Source: Catenulispora pinisilvae (GTDB taxonomy: Bacteria; Actinomycetota; Actinomycetes; Streptomycetales; Catenulisporaceae). From it: a stretch of DNA of 64,000 nt. Below the pieces are notes generated by a model. The model had not been told where the DNA came from. It made no database searches and saw only the letters and a list, made by a program, of their open reading frames with translations. Positions 16,710-26,378 of this stretch are shown one piece after another. Made by a program: the position numbers and the translations under genes. The DNA lies in NCBI RefSeq assembly GCF_015356865.1, contig NZ_JAAFZA010000007.1, positions 38,613 to 102,612 of the forward strand. Direction: 5' to 3'. Position 1 is the stretch's first letter, and the number at the start of each line of letters is the position of its first letter.

Positions 16710-19700
16710 TGCCCGCGGAGGGCGGCCCGCTGCCCGGGGACGTCGCCGTCTCCTCGGCACAGCGCCGCGTCCTATTCCTGGACCAGCTCGTCCCGGGCAG
16801 CGCCTTCTACACCAGCGTCAACCCGTTCTCGCTGACCGGGCCGCTGGACGTCGCAGTGCTCGAACACTGTTTGCACGAGATCGTCAGGCGTCAGCAGGTA
16901 TTGCGGACCACGTTCCCCACCGTGGAGGCGATGGCGGTGCAGCGGGTCGGGCCCGCGAGCCGGCCGCCGCTGCCGGTCCTCGATCTGCGGTCCCTGGATC
17001 CGGCGAGCCGGCAACGGGCCCTCGCCCGCCTGATCGAGCTTGAGCACACCGTCCCGTTCGCCCTGGCCGAGCAGCCGCCGGTACGGTTCCGGCTGCTCGT
17101 CCTGTCCGCCGAACGGCACATCCTGATCGCCACCTTCCATCACGTGGCGGTCGACGGCTGGGCGCTGGCGGTGTTCGGCGAGGAGCTGAACCGGCTCTAC
17201 GACGCTTTCGTCATCGGCCTGCCTTCTCCGCTGCCGCCGCTCCGGCGGCACTACGTGGACTACAGCCGCGCCGAGCAGGAGTGGTCGCGCTGCGCCGAGG
17301 CCGAAGACCAACTCGCCTGGTGGGAAACGCAGCTGAGCGGGGCCCCACCGGAGTTGGAGCTGCCCTTGGACCGTCCCCGGCCGCCGGTGCAGAGCCATCG
17401 CGGGGCCACCCACTGTTTCTCGCTCGCCGCGGATCTGACGGCGGATCTGCGGCGACTCGGCGCGCAGGCCGGGGCGAGCCTGTACATGGTGCTGCTCGCC
17501 GGGTTCGCGAGCGTGCTGGGCCGGTTCAGCGGCCAGGACGAGGTCGTGGTGGGCGGTGCGGTCGCCGGCCGTCGGGAGGCGGAGCTGGACCGGCTCATCG
17601 GCTTCTTCGCCAACACGCTGCTGTTCCGTGTCGACCTGTCCGGCGCACCGACCTTCGACCAGCTTCTGACGCGGGTCAAGCGGACGTGCCTCGACGCGTA
17701 CGCACGCCAGGAGACGCCGGTCGACGCCATCGCGGAGCGCCTGTTCCCGCAACGCACCCTGGGCCGCAATCCGCTCTTCCAGGTCAATTTCACGCTGCAC
17801 AACACTCCGCCGCTGGCCGAGGCGATGGGTGAGCTGGCCGTCGTCCGGCTCGACACCGAGTCCGGCGCCGCCCGCTTCGATCTCGACCTCGGCATCCTGG
17901 AGTCGGCCGACGGGCTGGACTGCTCGCTGCACTTCGCCACCGACCTGTTCGACCGGGCGACCGTGGCCCGCATCGCCGATGCCCTTGTGCTGTCGCTGGC
18001 CGCGGCGGTCGGGAACCCCGCAGGCGCTGTCAGAGCTCTGCCGATCATGTCCGAACGCGACCGGCACCGGGTGCTGGTCGAGTGGAACGACACTGCCACC
18101 GACCCTGAAACTGACACCGCCGCTGACACCGCCACCGCCTCCGAGGCGCCTGCGCCGACCCTCGACGCGCTGATCTCGGCGCAGGCGGCGAGAACACCGG
18201 CAGCCGTGGCGGTCGCCGCGGGGGATGCCGAACTCACCTATGCGGAGTTCGACAAGGCGTCCAACCGGCTGGCCCGTCATCTTGTCGAGCTCGGTGTTCG
18301 GCGCGGAACGGTCGTCGCGGTGCTCTTGGAGAGTTCATCAGAGCTGATAGTCACGCTTGTGGCCATCCTCAAGGCCGGTGGCGCGTATCTGCCGCTCGAT
18401 CCCGCTCACCCGCTGCTACGGCTCGACGCGGCCCTTGCCGACAGCGGTGCCGCTTTCCTGGTCACCCGCGGCGACGTCCAACCCGTCCTCAAGCCGGAGC
18501 ACGCGCGCGTCGTGCGCCTGGACGAGGAGCGCGGCGCCGTCGCCGCTGGCCCGAACGCTCCGCTGCCGTCCGTCACCACGCCCGACGACATCCTGTACCT
18601 GATGTACACCTCGGGCTCGACCGGGCGGCCGAAGGCCGTGATGCTGACGCATCGCAGCGTCGTCAACTATCTGACATGGGCGGCGCAGGCGTACGCCGCG
18701 GAGTCCGGCCCGGACGTCGGCCTCAACTCCTCGCCCGCCTACGACCTGACGGTCACCAGCGTCTTCGTCACGTTGCTCACCGGTCGGCGACTGCTCATCC
18801 CGGCCCCGGCCGATCCCCGCGAGCCGGGCGCCGCGCTTGGCATGCTGGCGGAGGCCAAGGCGGACCTGGCCTTCCTGAAAGTCACGCCGGCACATCTGCG
18901 GCTGCTCGAACACGCCGGACAGTCACGGAACCTCGCAGCCCTCACGCGCACGCTGGTCATCGGCGGCGAAGCTCTGCACGAGGAAGCGATCCCCGACTTG
19001 TCCGGCGGGCTCCAGGCGGTCAACGAGTACGGGCCCACCGAGACCGCCGTGGCTTGTACCGCGTACCGGTTCTCGGCCTACGGCAGCCCCTTCGGCCGAG
19101 TCCCGATCGGCAGACCGATCCACAACACCCGGGTCTACGTACTGGACTCCGCCATGCAGCCGGTCCCGATCGGGGTGACCGGCGAGCTCTACGTGGGTGG
19201 TACGGGTGTGGCCCTGGGGTACTGGCAGCGACCGGCCGAGACCGCGGCCCGCTTCGTTCCGGATCCGTTCGGCGACGAGCCAGGCGCGCGGCTGTACCGC
19301 ACCGGCGACTTCGTGCGCTATCTGCCGGACGGCGACCTGGAGTACCTGGGACGTCGGGACGACCAGGTCAAGGTGCGCGGGCAGCGGGTCGAACTCGGCG
19401 AGATCTCGGCGGCGTTGCAGGCCTGCGAGCCGGTGCGGCAGTGCGCCGTCGACTTCAGCCGGACGGCCGACGGAACCGAGCGGATCGTCGCGTTCCTGTG
19501 CCTGCGTGACCAGTCCGACGCTGTGGACGAGGCCTGGCAGGGCGACCGGGTGGAGCAGTGGCGAAGGCTCTACGAGAATCTCTACAGCGGACCGCACGAC
19601 GGCGACCCGGCCCTCAACCTGGCCGGATGGCTGAGCAGCTACACCGGCCAGGACCTGGAACCGGAGGCGATGCGGGCGTGGCTGGACGACACCGTCCGGC

Positions 19701-22690
19701 GGATCGTGGACCTACGACCGCGCAACGCCTTGGAGATCGGTTTCGGCACCGGCCTGATCCTGGGCCGCGTCGCTGAACTCTGCGACGCCTACACCGGTAC
19801 CGAGCCCTCACTCGCCGCGGTGGACTACGTCCGGCAGGCCGTCCCGGCTGCGGCGTCGCCGCACGTCCAGATCAGTGTGGCCGCGGCGGAGCAGAGCTTC
19901 GCCGGCGCCGGGACCCATGACACCGGATCCTACGACACCGTGATCATCAACTCGGTCGTGCAGTACTTCCCATCAGTGGACTACCTCACCAGAGTCCTGC
20001 GAAGCGCGGTCGACGCCATGCCCCACGGCGGTCACATCTTCCTCGGTGACCTGCGCAGCCTGCCGCTGTTGGAGCTGTTCCATACCTCCCTGGAAGTCCA
20101 CAAGGCCGATTCCGGCGTCCAGGCAGGGACGTTGCGCTCGCGGATCCGGCGCGCGATCGCCTTGGAGCCCGAGCTCTGTCTGGACCCTCGGTACTTCGCG
20201 GCCCTGCGCGCGCGATGGCCGGAGATTTCAGCGGTTCGGGTACTGCCCAAGCGGCGTGACTACGGCAATGAGCTGAGTTGGTTCCGGTACGACGTGATCC
20301 TGACGGTCGGCGGGGCGCCGGAGCCGGTTCGCGCTGCCACAGATCGGACCGACGCGTTGGACCTGGAAGCGTTGCGGGAGCGTATCGAGCACGAGCACCC
20401 GGAGCGCATCGAATTCCAAGCGGTCCCCAACGCCCGGCTCGCCGCACTGATCGGCCTGCGGCAGGCCCTGGAATCCGGTGCTGCCACCACGACGACCGGA
20501 GAGCTGCTCAAGCGCGCGGCGGGAATGGTCGGGCCGGGTATCGAGCCCGCAGACCTGTGGGAGCTCAGCGGCGACTATGACATCGAACTGAGCTGGCTCC
20601 AAGGCCGCGCCGACGGTTCCTTTGACGCGGTGCTGCGCCGTCGCGACGCGGCCCACGAACACGCCGGACCGGACTCGGTGCCGAGCTCCCACGCGGACCC
20701 CGGGCCGGAGGCGGCACTCGACCAGCTCGATCCGCTTGCCCAGCTCGAACCGTCTACCCCGCTCAACTCCTGTGCCCCGCTCGATCCGCTTGCCCCGCTC
20801 GATCCATCTGCCCCGCTCGACATGACCCGATACGCGAACAATCCGCTGTCCCAGCGCGCCCAGTCCGCCGCGGTGGCCGCGGTCGCCGCCGCCCTGCGCG
20901 AGCGCCTGCCCGATCCGCTGTGCCCGACGCACTACATCGTCCTGCCCACCCTGCCGCTGACCCCGAGCGGGAAGATCGATCGGGCCGCGCTGCGTGATCT
21001 CGCCGCCGCACCGGACTCGGCCGCGGGTCCCAGTCTGCCGGCCGCCACCGGGCCCCTGACCGAGACCGAGCTGGCGATCGCCGCGATCTGGCGTGACCTG
21101 CTCGACTGCGGCGAGCTCACGCCGGAGGCCGACTTCTTCGGCCTCGGCGGTCGCTCCCTGCTCGTGCTCCAGATGGTCTTCCGCATCCGGCGCAGGTTCG
21201 GTGTGTCCCTGAGCGCGCGGGTGCCCTTCGAACGCCAGCGACTCGGCGAACTGGCCGGCTTCGTGGACGACCTGCGCGGTGCCGTGGCTGACGACGGGCA
21301 GCGGCCCGAGCTCGTCCGCGCTGCCGACGACGCCCCCAAGAAACTGTCCTACGGCCAGGAACGCCTGTGGTTCGCGGCCCAACTGGCTCCGGGCGACTGG
21401 CAGTACAACGTCCCGGTCTTCGACCGGTTTCGCGGCCCCCTCGACGTCAGGGCCCTGTCGCTGGCGTTGGGAGAGATCGTCCGGCGGCACGAAGTCCTCC
21501 GCACGGTGATCGTCGCGCCGGACGGGTCGCCGCACCCGGAGGTCCGGCCGTACGTCTACCGCCCGCTCCCGGTCATCGACCTCGCGGCCCTGACCGCCGA
21601 GCGGCGTGAGTCCGAGCTCCGGCGGATCGTCGAGCGGGAATACCGGCGCCCCTTCGACCTCGCCGAGGACCCGCCGCTTCGCAGTCGTCTGATCCGCCTC
21701 GCCTCCGACGACCACGTGCTGATGCTCAGCTTCCACCACATCGTGCACGAGGGCCGGTCCCTGCACCTGTTCATGACGGAGTTGGCCCGGCTTTACACCT
21801 CGTTCGGCGCCGGACGGCCGTCCCCGCTGACCGAACCGCCGATCCAGTACTCCGATTACGCGCGGTGGCAGCGCGAGCTCTCCGAAGCAGGCTTCTTCGA
21901 CGGCCAGCTCGACTACTGGAAGCGGCAGCTGGCCGGGGCCGAACGCCTGCCCGGGCTCACCACCGACCGCGAACGGCCGCGGCAGCAGTCCTCGGCCGGG
22001 CGGCTGGTGCCGGTCGCGCTGCCTGCCGGGGCCGGGCCTGCCGTCCGGGAACTGGGCCGGGCTTTGAACGCGACCCCTTTCATGATCCTGCTCGCGGCGT
22101 TCAGCGTGGCGCTGCGGGCCCAGGCGCCGGCGGACGACCTGGTCATCGGCACCGACGTCACGCATCGCACCGAGCCGGAGCTCGAAGGGCTGATCGGCTT
22201 CTTCGTCAACCAGCTCGCCCTGCGCCTCGACACTTCGGCGGACCCGACCTGGCGTGAGCTCGTGGACCGGGTCCGGACCGCGGTCCTGGCCGCGCTGCGG
22301 CACCAGGACGTGGCGTTCGAGCAGGTGGTGCGGGCCCTGAACCCGCGCCGCAACCGCGGCCGCTCACCGTTGTTCCAGGCCAAGTTCGTGGTCAACGAGG
22401 CGGCCGGACCCGCCGTGAGGCTGCCCGGGATCACTTCGGAGCCGGTGCCCGTGGACCTCGGAACCGCCCGCTTCGACCTCGGGTTGATCCTCAACGACGG
22501 GGGAGCGGGCTTCACCGGCTTCCTCGAATACAACGTCGAGCTCTTCCAGGAGAGCACAATCACCGGTCTGCTCGGCCGTTTCACCGCGCTGGTCGATCGA
22601 CTCACCAGCGACCCGGACGGCCGGATCTCCGAGGCGACGGCGAGCCCGCCCGAGACCCCGCTGACACCGGCTTGGAGGAACCAGCCATGA
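16706..22690 (+). CDS. NRPS multimodular protein C-A(MT)-PCP-C
   Basis: This 1994-aa protein is the central assembly-line protein. The first C domain has HHVAVDGWA near residue 149. The A domain has A2 ILKAGGAYLPLDP, A3 YTSGSTGRPK near 633, A5 VNEYGPTETAV, A7 YRTGDFVRY and A8 KVRGQRVELGE near 890. The A domain is then interrupted by a SAM methyltransferase domain (motif I LEIGFGTGLILG near 1010, VIINSVVQYFP). This position between A8 and A10 usually means N-methylation of the activated residue. A10 LTPSGKIDR follows near 1418, the PCP (FFGLGGRSLLVLQ) near 1480, and a second C domain near 1535-1975 with the altered motif HHIVHEGRS. The protein ends after this C domain, which must act with the A-PCP protein encoded next. 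GTG 16706 overlaps the previous stop; ATG 16709 is equally possible. Confidence 0.94.
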   Translation: MMPAEGGPLPGDVAVSSAQRRVLFLDQLVPGSAFYTSVNPFSLTGPLDVAVLEHCLHEIVRRQQVLRTTFPTVEAMAVQRVGPASRPPLPVLDLRSLDPASRQRALARLIELEHTVPFALAEQPPVRFRLLVLSAERHILIATFHHVAVDGWALAVFGEELNRLYDAFVIGLPSPLPPLRRHYVDYSRAEQEWSRCAEAEDQLAWWETQLSGAPPELELPLDRPRPPVQSHRGATHCFSLAADLTADLRRLGAQAGASLYMVLLAGFASVLGRFSGQDEVVVGGAVAGRREAELDRLIGFFANTLLFRVDLSGAPTFDQLLTRVKRTCLDAYARQETPVDAIAERLFPQRTLGRNPLFQVNFTLHNTPPLAEAMGELAVVRLDTESGAARFDLDLGILESADGLDCSLHFATDLFDRATVARIADALVLSLAAAVGNPAGAVRALPIMSERDRHRVLVEWNDTATDPETDTAADTATASEAPAPTLDALISAQAARTPAAVAVAAGDAELTYAEFDKASNRLARHLVELGVRRGTVVAVLLESSSELIVTLVAILKAGGAYLPLDPAHPLLRLDAALADSGAAFLVTRGDVQPVLKPEHARVVRLDEERGAVAAGPNAPLPSVTTPDDILYLMYTSGSTGRPKAVMLTHRSVVNYLTWAAQAYAAESGPDVGLNSSPAYDLTVTSVFVTLLTGRRLLIPAPADPREPGAALGMLAEAKADLAFLKVTPAHLRLLEHAGQSRNLAALTRTLVIGGEALHEEAIPDLSGGLQAVNEYGPTETAVACTAYRFSAYGSPFGRVPIGRPIHNTRVYVLDSAMQPVPIGVTGELYVGGTGVALGYWQRPAETAARFVPDPFGDEPGARLYRTGDFVRYLPDGDLEYLGRRDDQVKVRGQRVELGEISAALQACEPVRQCAVDFSRTADGTERIVAFLCLRDQSDAVDEAWQGDRVEQWRRLYENLYSGPHDGDPALNLAGWLSSYTGQDLEPEAMRAWLDDTVRRIVDLRPRNALEIGFGTGLILGRVAELCDAYTGTEPSLAAVDYVRQAVPAAASPHVQISVAAAEQSFAGAGTHDTGSYDTVIINSVVQYFPSVDYLTRVLRSAVDAMPHGGHIFLGDLRSLPLLELFHTSLEVHKADSGVQAGTLRSRIRRAIALEPELCLDPRYFAALRARWPEISAVRVLPKRRDYGNELSWFRYDVILTVGGAPEPVRAATDRTDALDLEALRERIEHEHPERIEFQAVPNARLAALIGLRQALESGAATTTTGELLKRAAGMVGPGIEPADLWELSGDYDIELSWLQGRADGSFDAVLRRRDAAHEHAGPDSVPSSHADPGPEAALDQLDPLAQLEPSTPLNSCAPLDPLAPLDPSAPLDMTRYANNPLSQRAQSAAVAAVAAALRERLPDPLCPTHYIVLPTLPLTPSGKIDRAALRDLAAAPDSAAGPSLPAATGPLTETELAIAAIWRDLLDCGELTPEADFFGLGGRSLLVLQMVFRIRRRFGVSLSARVPFERQRLGELAGFVDDLRGAVADDGQRPELVRAADDAPKKLSYGQERLWFAAQLAPGDWQYNVPVFDRFRGPLDVRALSLALGEIVRRHEVLRTVIVAPDGSPHPEVRPYVYRPLPVIDLAALTAERRESELRRIVEREYRRPFDLAEDPPLRSRLIRLASDDHVLMLSFHHIVHEGRSLHLFMTELARLYTSFGAGRPSPLTEPPIQYSDYARWQRELSEAGFFDGQLDYWKRQLAGAERLPGLTTDRERPRQQSSAGRLVPVALPAGAGPAVRELGRALNATPFMILLAAFSVALRAQAPADDLVIGTDVTHRTEPELEGLIGFFVNQLALRLDTSADPTWRELVDRVRTAVLAALRHQDVAFEQVVRALNPRRNRGRSPLFQAKFVVNEAAGPAVRLPGITSEPVPVDLGTARFDLGLILNDGGAGFTGFLEYNVELFQESTITGLLGRFTALVDRLTSDPDGRISEATASPPETPLTPAWRNQP
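20717..20820 (+). repeat. Tandem PLxPLAPLD repeat in the MT-to-A10 linker
   Basis: Imperfect 18-bp units of the CTCGATCCGCTTGCCCCG type encode DPLAQLEPSTPLN and PLAPLDPSAPLD. This is a Leu-Pro-Asp-rich linker between the inserted methyltransferase and the rest of the A domain. Confidence 0.75.
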
Positions 22691-24510
22691 CGGTGACCCG
22701 CGCCGCCACACCGGTCGGCCTTCTCCCCGCCCACGAGCTCTTCGCGGACCGGCGTCGCACCTCGCCCGGGCTGCCCGCGCTGGAATACCGCGGGACGCGG
22801 ACCTCCTACGAAGACCTCGGCGTGGCCGCCGACCGGCTCACCGCACGGCTCATCAGCCGGGGCGTCGTCGCGGGCTCCGTCGTCGCGATCGCGACCGAAC
22901 GGTCGCCCAGCTTCCCGATCGCGGTTCTCGCGGTGCTTCAGGCGGATGCGGCCTACCTCCCCTTGGACCCGGCTGTTCCCGCAGCCCGCCTCGAGTTCAT
23001 GATGCGCGACAGCGCGGCGAGGCATCTGATCGTCCCGACTGCGGACTGGATCGGACTGCCGGCGCTGCCGGTGCCATCCGGAATCCGGGTCATCGCAGTG
23101 GACGATGACACCCCGGTCGAGTCAGTCTCCGATCTTCGCCGCCGGGACACGGCCCCCGACGATCTCGCCTACGTCATGTACACCTCTGGCTCCACCGGGG
23201 TCCCCAAAGGCGTGGCGATGACCCATGGGCCGATGGCGAACCTGATCGCCTGGCAACGAACGGCTTCACAGTGTGCTGAAAGAACCCGCACCCTCCAGTT
23301 CTCCGCCGCGACCTTCGACGCCTCGTTCCAGGAGATGTTCAGCACCTGGGCCGCCGGCGGCTGCCTGGTCCTGGTGGACGAGGAGATCCGCCGCGACCCG
23401 CGTCGGCTGCTGACCTTCATCGACGACGGCGGGATCCACCGCCTCTTCCTACCCTTCGTCGCATTGCAGGCCCTGGCGGGCGCCGCGTGCAACCTGGGCC
23501 GTTTCCCCCGCTCGCTGGTCCAGGTCATCACCGCCGGCGAGCAACTCCAGATCACCCCGCAGCTGCGCCGGCTCTTCAGCGAACTGCCGGAGACCAGCCT
23601 TGAGAACCAGTACGGACCCTCGGAGACGCACATCGTGACGGCCGTCCGGCTGCCCGGCGATCCCGCCGACTGGCCCGAACTGCCGTCGATCGGCGGACCC
23701 ATCGATCGGGCCCGGATATACGTGCTCGATGAAAGCGGCACACCGCTGGCGCCGGACGAAGTCGGCGAGATCGCCATCGGCGGCCCGGTCCTGGCGCGCG
23801 GATACCTCAACCGGCCCGGCCTGACCGCTCACAAGTTCGTCCCCGATCCGTCCGGTGCGCCGGGCAGCCGGCTCTACCGCACCGGCGACGTGGGCTTCAT
23901 CGACGGCGACGGTCTTGTGCACTTCCTCGGCCGGGCCGACCACCAGGTCAAGATCCGCGGCCACCGGGTCGAACTCGGCGAGGTCGAGGTCGCGCTCAAG
24001 TCCGTGCCGGGGATCGCCGACGCGGTCGTGGTGGTGGACGACGGCGACGCGGTCAGCAAGCGGCTGGTCGGCTACCTGATCGGCGACCCGGCGGCGCCGA
24101 CGGCACCGATGACGCCCGATGAGATCCGGGCGTCGCTGGCGGCCACCCTGCCCGAGTACATGCTTCCCGCCGCGTACGTCATGCTCGACCGCTTTCCCAT
24201 GACGCCGAACGGGAAAGTGGACCGGCTGGAGTTGAAGCGCCGCCCGGTGGCCGTTCAGGGCAGCGACCGGACCGAAGCCCGCGACGCCGTCGAAGACTCG
24301 GTGCTCGCGCTGTGGACGCAGAGCCTTGAGGCCGAGGGGTTCGGGGTCCATGACAACTACTTTCTGCTCGGCGGTAACTCACTGCTGGCCCTGTCCTTGC
24401 TCACGGCCCTGGAGGAGGCGTTCGACATCAAGGTCGACCTCAGCACGTTGATCCAGCATCCGACGGTCGCGGGCCTGAGCGCCTGGATCCGCGAGGGGAT
24501 GCGGGCTTGA
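22687..24510 (+). CDS. NRPS protein A-PCP (extension module partner of the terminal C domain)
   Basis: This 607-aa protein has an adenylation domain (A2 VLQADAAYLPLDP, A3 YTSGSTGVPKG near residue 163, A4 FDASFQEMF, A5 ENQYGPSETHIV, A7 LYRTGDVGF, A8 IRGHRVELGEVE, A10 MTPNGKVDR). It is followed by a carrier domain (NYFLLGGNSLLALS, Ser near 563). ATG 22687 overlaps the upstream stop as ATGA and has GGAGG eight bases upstream. Since the preceding protein ends with an orphan C domain, the two together form one C/A-PCP module split between subunits. No thioesterase or termination domain follows, so the chain must be passed to PCP-TE or released by another enzyme. Confidence 0.92.
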   Translation: MTVTRAATPVGLLPAHELFADRRRTSPGLPALEYRGTRTSYEDLGVAADRLTARLISRGVVAGSVVAIATERSPSFPIAVLAVLQADAAYLPLDPAVPAARLEFMMRDSAARHLIVPTADWIGLPALPVPSGIRVIAVDDDTPVESVSDLRRRDTAPDDLAYVMYTSGSTGVPKGVAMTHGPMANLIAWQRTASQCAERTRTLQFSAATFDASFQEMFSTWAAGGCLVLVDEEIRRDPRRLLTFIDDGGIHRLFLPFVALQALAGAACNLGRFPRSLVQVITAGEQLQITPQLRRLFSELPETSLENQYGPSETHIVTAVRLPGDPADWPELPSIGGPIDRARIYVLDESGTPLAPDEVGEIAIGGPVLARGYLNRPGLTAHKFVPDPSGAPGSRLYRTGDVGFIDGDGLVHFLGRADHQVKIRGHRVELGEVEVALKSVPGIADAVVVVDDGDAVSKRLVGYLIGDPAAPTAPMTPDEIRASLAATLPEYMLPAAYVMLDRFPMTPNGKVDRLELKRRPVAVQGSDRTEARDAVEDSVLALWTQSLEAEGFGVHDNYFLLGGNSLLALSLLTALEEAFDIKVDLSTLIQHPTVAGLSAWIREGMRA

Positions 24511-26378
24511 GGACTCTGTGGACGCGGCACCTGCCCGGACCGGTCGTCGGGCTGTCGCTCGCTGAGCACAAGGGCGTCGTGGACGTTGTTCTCGGTGCCG
24601 AATCCGGCGACCTAGAGATCTCCTTCGACCTCTCGGGGAACCCGGCCGACCAGGCTCGGCAGGGTGCTGACTCCAATTCGGGGCCGGATACCGGCGACGG
24701 ACATCTGAGCCTGACTGTGGACGGCTCGCATGTCTGCACCTTGGTCGGCGGAACCGTTTGGCAGCGGCTCCGGCTCGACAGCGACATCACCGCCATGACC
24801 GCCATGACCGCCAAGCGTGACAGGACTCTGGTATTCCTCGGTACCGTGGCGGGGATCCTGTACGCCATGACGCCGCTGATCACACCCGCCCGCGCTGCCG
24901 CACTGCTGCGCGACGAAGCGCTCCTGCCGACGTCCGGCGATCCGGCCGACCGCGCGGCGCGCGCCGCCAAGCTCTACGAGCAGGCGGGCTCACCCACGTT
25001 CGCGGTGTTCCGCCTCCGGCACCTTGCCGCCTCCGGCGAGGTCGATGCGGTGGACACCGATCGCCTCATCGCGGCGATCGCCCGGAAGGCGGCGCACGTG
25101 GTGTGTGCCGATCCGGCGCTGGCGTTCGAGGTCGGCGGGGCTTTCGCGCGGGTGGGGGCGTATGAAGAGGCCGTTGCCGCGTATCAGATCGCTGCGTCGT
25201 CCGAGCGTCACCGCACGGCCGCGCTGCACGCCGTAGGCGACTGCTTCAGCGTCCTGGATATCCCGGTTGCGGCGGTTGCGTCGTACCGGGCGGCCGCGGC
25301 CAGCGGCCCGAATGACGAGACCAGGAACGACCTCTACCACCTCGCACGCCGCCTCGAAGAACGTGGCCAGAGCACTGAGGCGGTCACACAGTACGAGAAG
25401 CTGCTGCCCTGGGGCGCCGGCTACCGCGATGTCTGGGCCCGCCACGGGATCCTGCGTTCGACCGAGCCGATACTGGCCGCGTCCTCGTCCGCGTCATCGT
25501 CCTCGTCCGACCCGGTCCCGCCGGACCTGGTGAGCGTGGTGCGTCAGCTCGACGGCGTCGGGTTGCTGCCGACGGCCAAGCGGACGATCGACGACTACGA
25601 CGCCACCTTCTACGAGCGGTTCGAGAACCCCGCAGTGTCGGACAGCGTCAAGAAGCGCCTGGAGATGATCAACCTCTTCGGCGTCGTCGACCCGGCCCGG
25701 ATCCAGACCTCCCTTGACGTCGGCAGCGGGACCTTGCGGTATCCGCAGGTGCTGGCGCGCTATGGCGTTCGCTCATATGGGATCGACCTGCGTGACGCCT
25801 GGATCCGCGACAACGCCGACGCCGAATGCAAGGGCCGGTTCGCCGTCGCCGACGGCACCGCGCTGCCGTTCCGCGACCGGTCCTTCGACCTCATCACCTG
25901 CATGATGGGCACGGTGAACCACCTGTCGGCGGCGCAACGCCGGCGGTTCTTCGCCGAATCGCTACGAACTCTGCGTCCGGACGGCCGACTGGTCCTGAGT
26001 GCCTGGGATCCGCGCTGCGACTTCCAATCGCTGCTCTCGTTCTACTCCCCGGAGGAGAGCGACGAACTGCGACGACACCTGAGCAGGCCCGAGGAGTTGG
26101 CGGCCGAGATCACCGCTGCCGGGTTCGCCGGGTTCACGGTGACGCCGTTCTTCGCGTTCCCCGACTGGCAGGTGCTGAGCTGCGACCAGCCCGCCGAGGG
26201 CGCCGCCGCCCTCGCCGTCCTGGCCGAGCTCGACCAGCTGCGGATCCAGCGGACCCCGGGGCTGGCCGGACAGATGTTTCTTCTCAGCGCCCGCAGGGAC
26301 TCCGCTCCGGACTCGGCGAAGCTCGGCGAAGCGCCCCTTCCTACCGGCGCTGGGAGTGGAAGGAGAGCCAGACCGTGA
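24507..26378 (+). CDS. TPR-containing SAM-dependent methyltransferase
   Basis: This 623-aa protein starts at TTG 24507, overlapping the A-PCP stop (TTGA) with GAGGGG upstream. Residues about 1-125 are of unknown fold, with a strongly beta pattern. About 125-320 are short helical pairs resembling TPR repeats (AFARVGAYEEAVAAYQIAA; LARRLEERGQSTEAVTQYEKLL). A Ser-rich linker (ASSSASSSSSDP) follows. The C-terminal 270 residues are a class I methyltransferase with motif I TSLDVGSGTLRYP near 402, motif II DGTALPF and FDLITCMMGTVNHL. A possible role is tailoring of the peptide or of a carrier-bound intermediate docked by the TPR region; the substrate is unknown. The fusion is unusual for a tailoring methyltransferase. 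Confidence 0.8.
   Translation: MRTLWTRHLPGPVVGLSLAEHKGVVDVVLGAESGDLEISFDLSGNPADQARQGADSNSGPDTGDGHLSLTVDGSHVCTLVGGTVWQRLRLDSDITAMTAMTAKRDRTLVFLGTVAGILYAMTPLITPARAAALLRDEALLPTSGDPADRAARAAKLYEQAGSPTFAVFRLRHLAASGEVDAVDTDRLIAAIARKAAHVVCADPALAFEVGGAFARVGAYEEAVAAYQIAASSERHRTAALHAVGDCFSVLDIPVAAVASYRAAAASGPNDETRNDLYHLARRLEERGQSTEAVTQYEKLLPWGAGYRDVWARHGILRSTEPILAASSSASSSSSDPVPPDLVSVVRQLDGVGLLPTAKRTIDDYDATFYERFENPAVSDSVKKRLEMINLFGVVDPARIQTSLDVGSGTLRYPQVLARYGVRSYGIDLRDAWIRDNADAECKGRFAVADGTALPFRDRSFDLITCMMGTVNHLSAAQRRRFFAESLRTLRPDGRLVLSAWDPRCDFQSLLSFYSPEESDELRRHLSRPEELAAEITAAGFAGFTVTPFFAFPDWQVLSCDQPAEGAAALAVLAELDQLRIQRTPGLAGQMFLLSARRDSAPDSAKLGEAPLPTGAGSGRRARP

Noticed and set aside
2873..24510. Stachelhaus-type substrate predictions for the four complete A domains
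   Set aside because: Residues can be read by eye, but none gave a code I could match with confidence, so no substrate is claimed.
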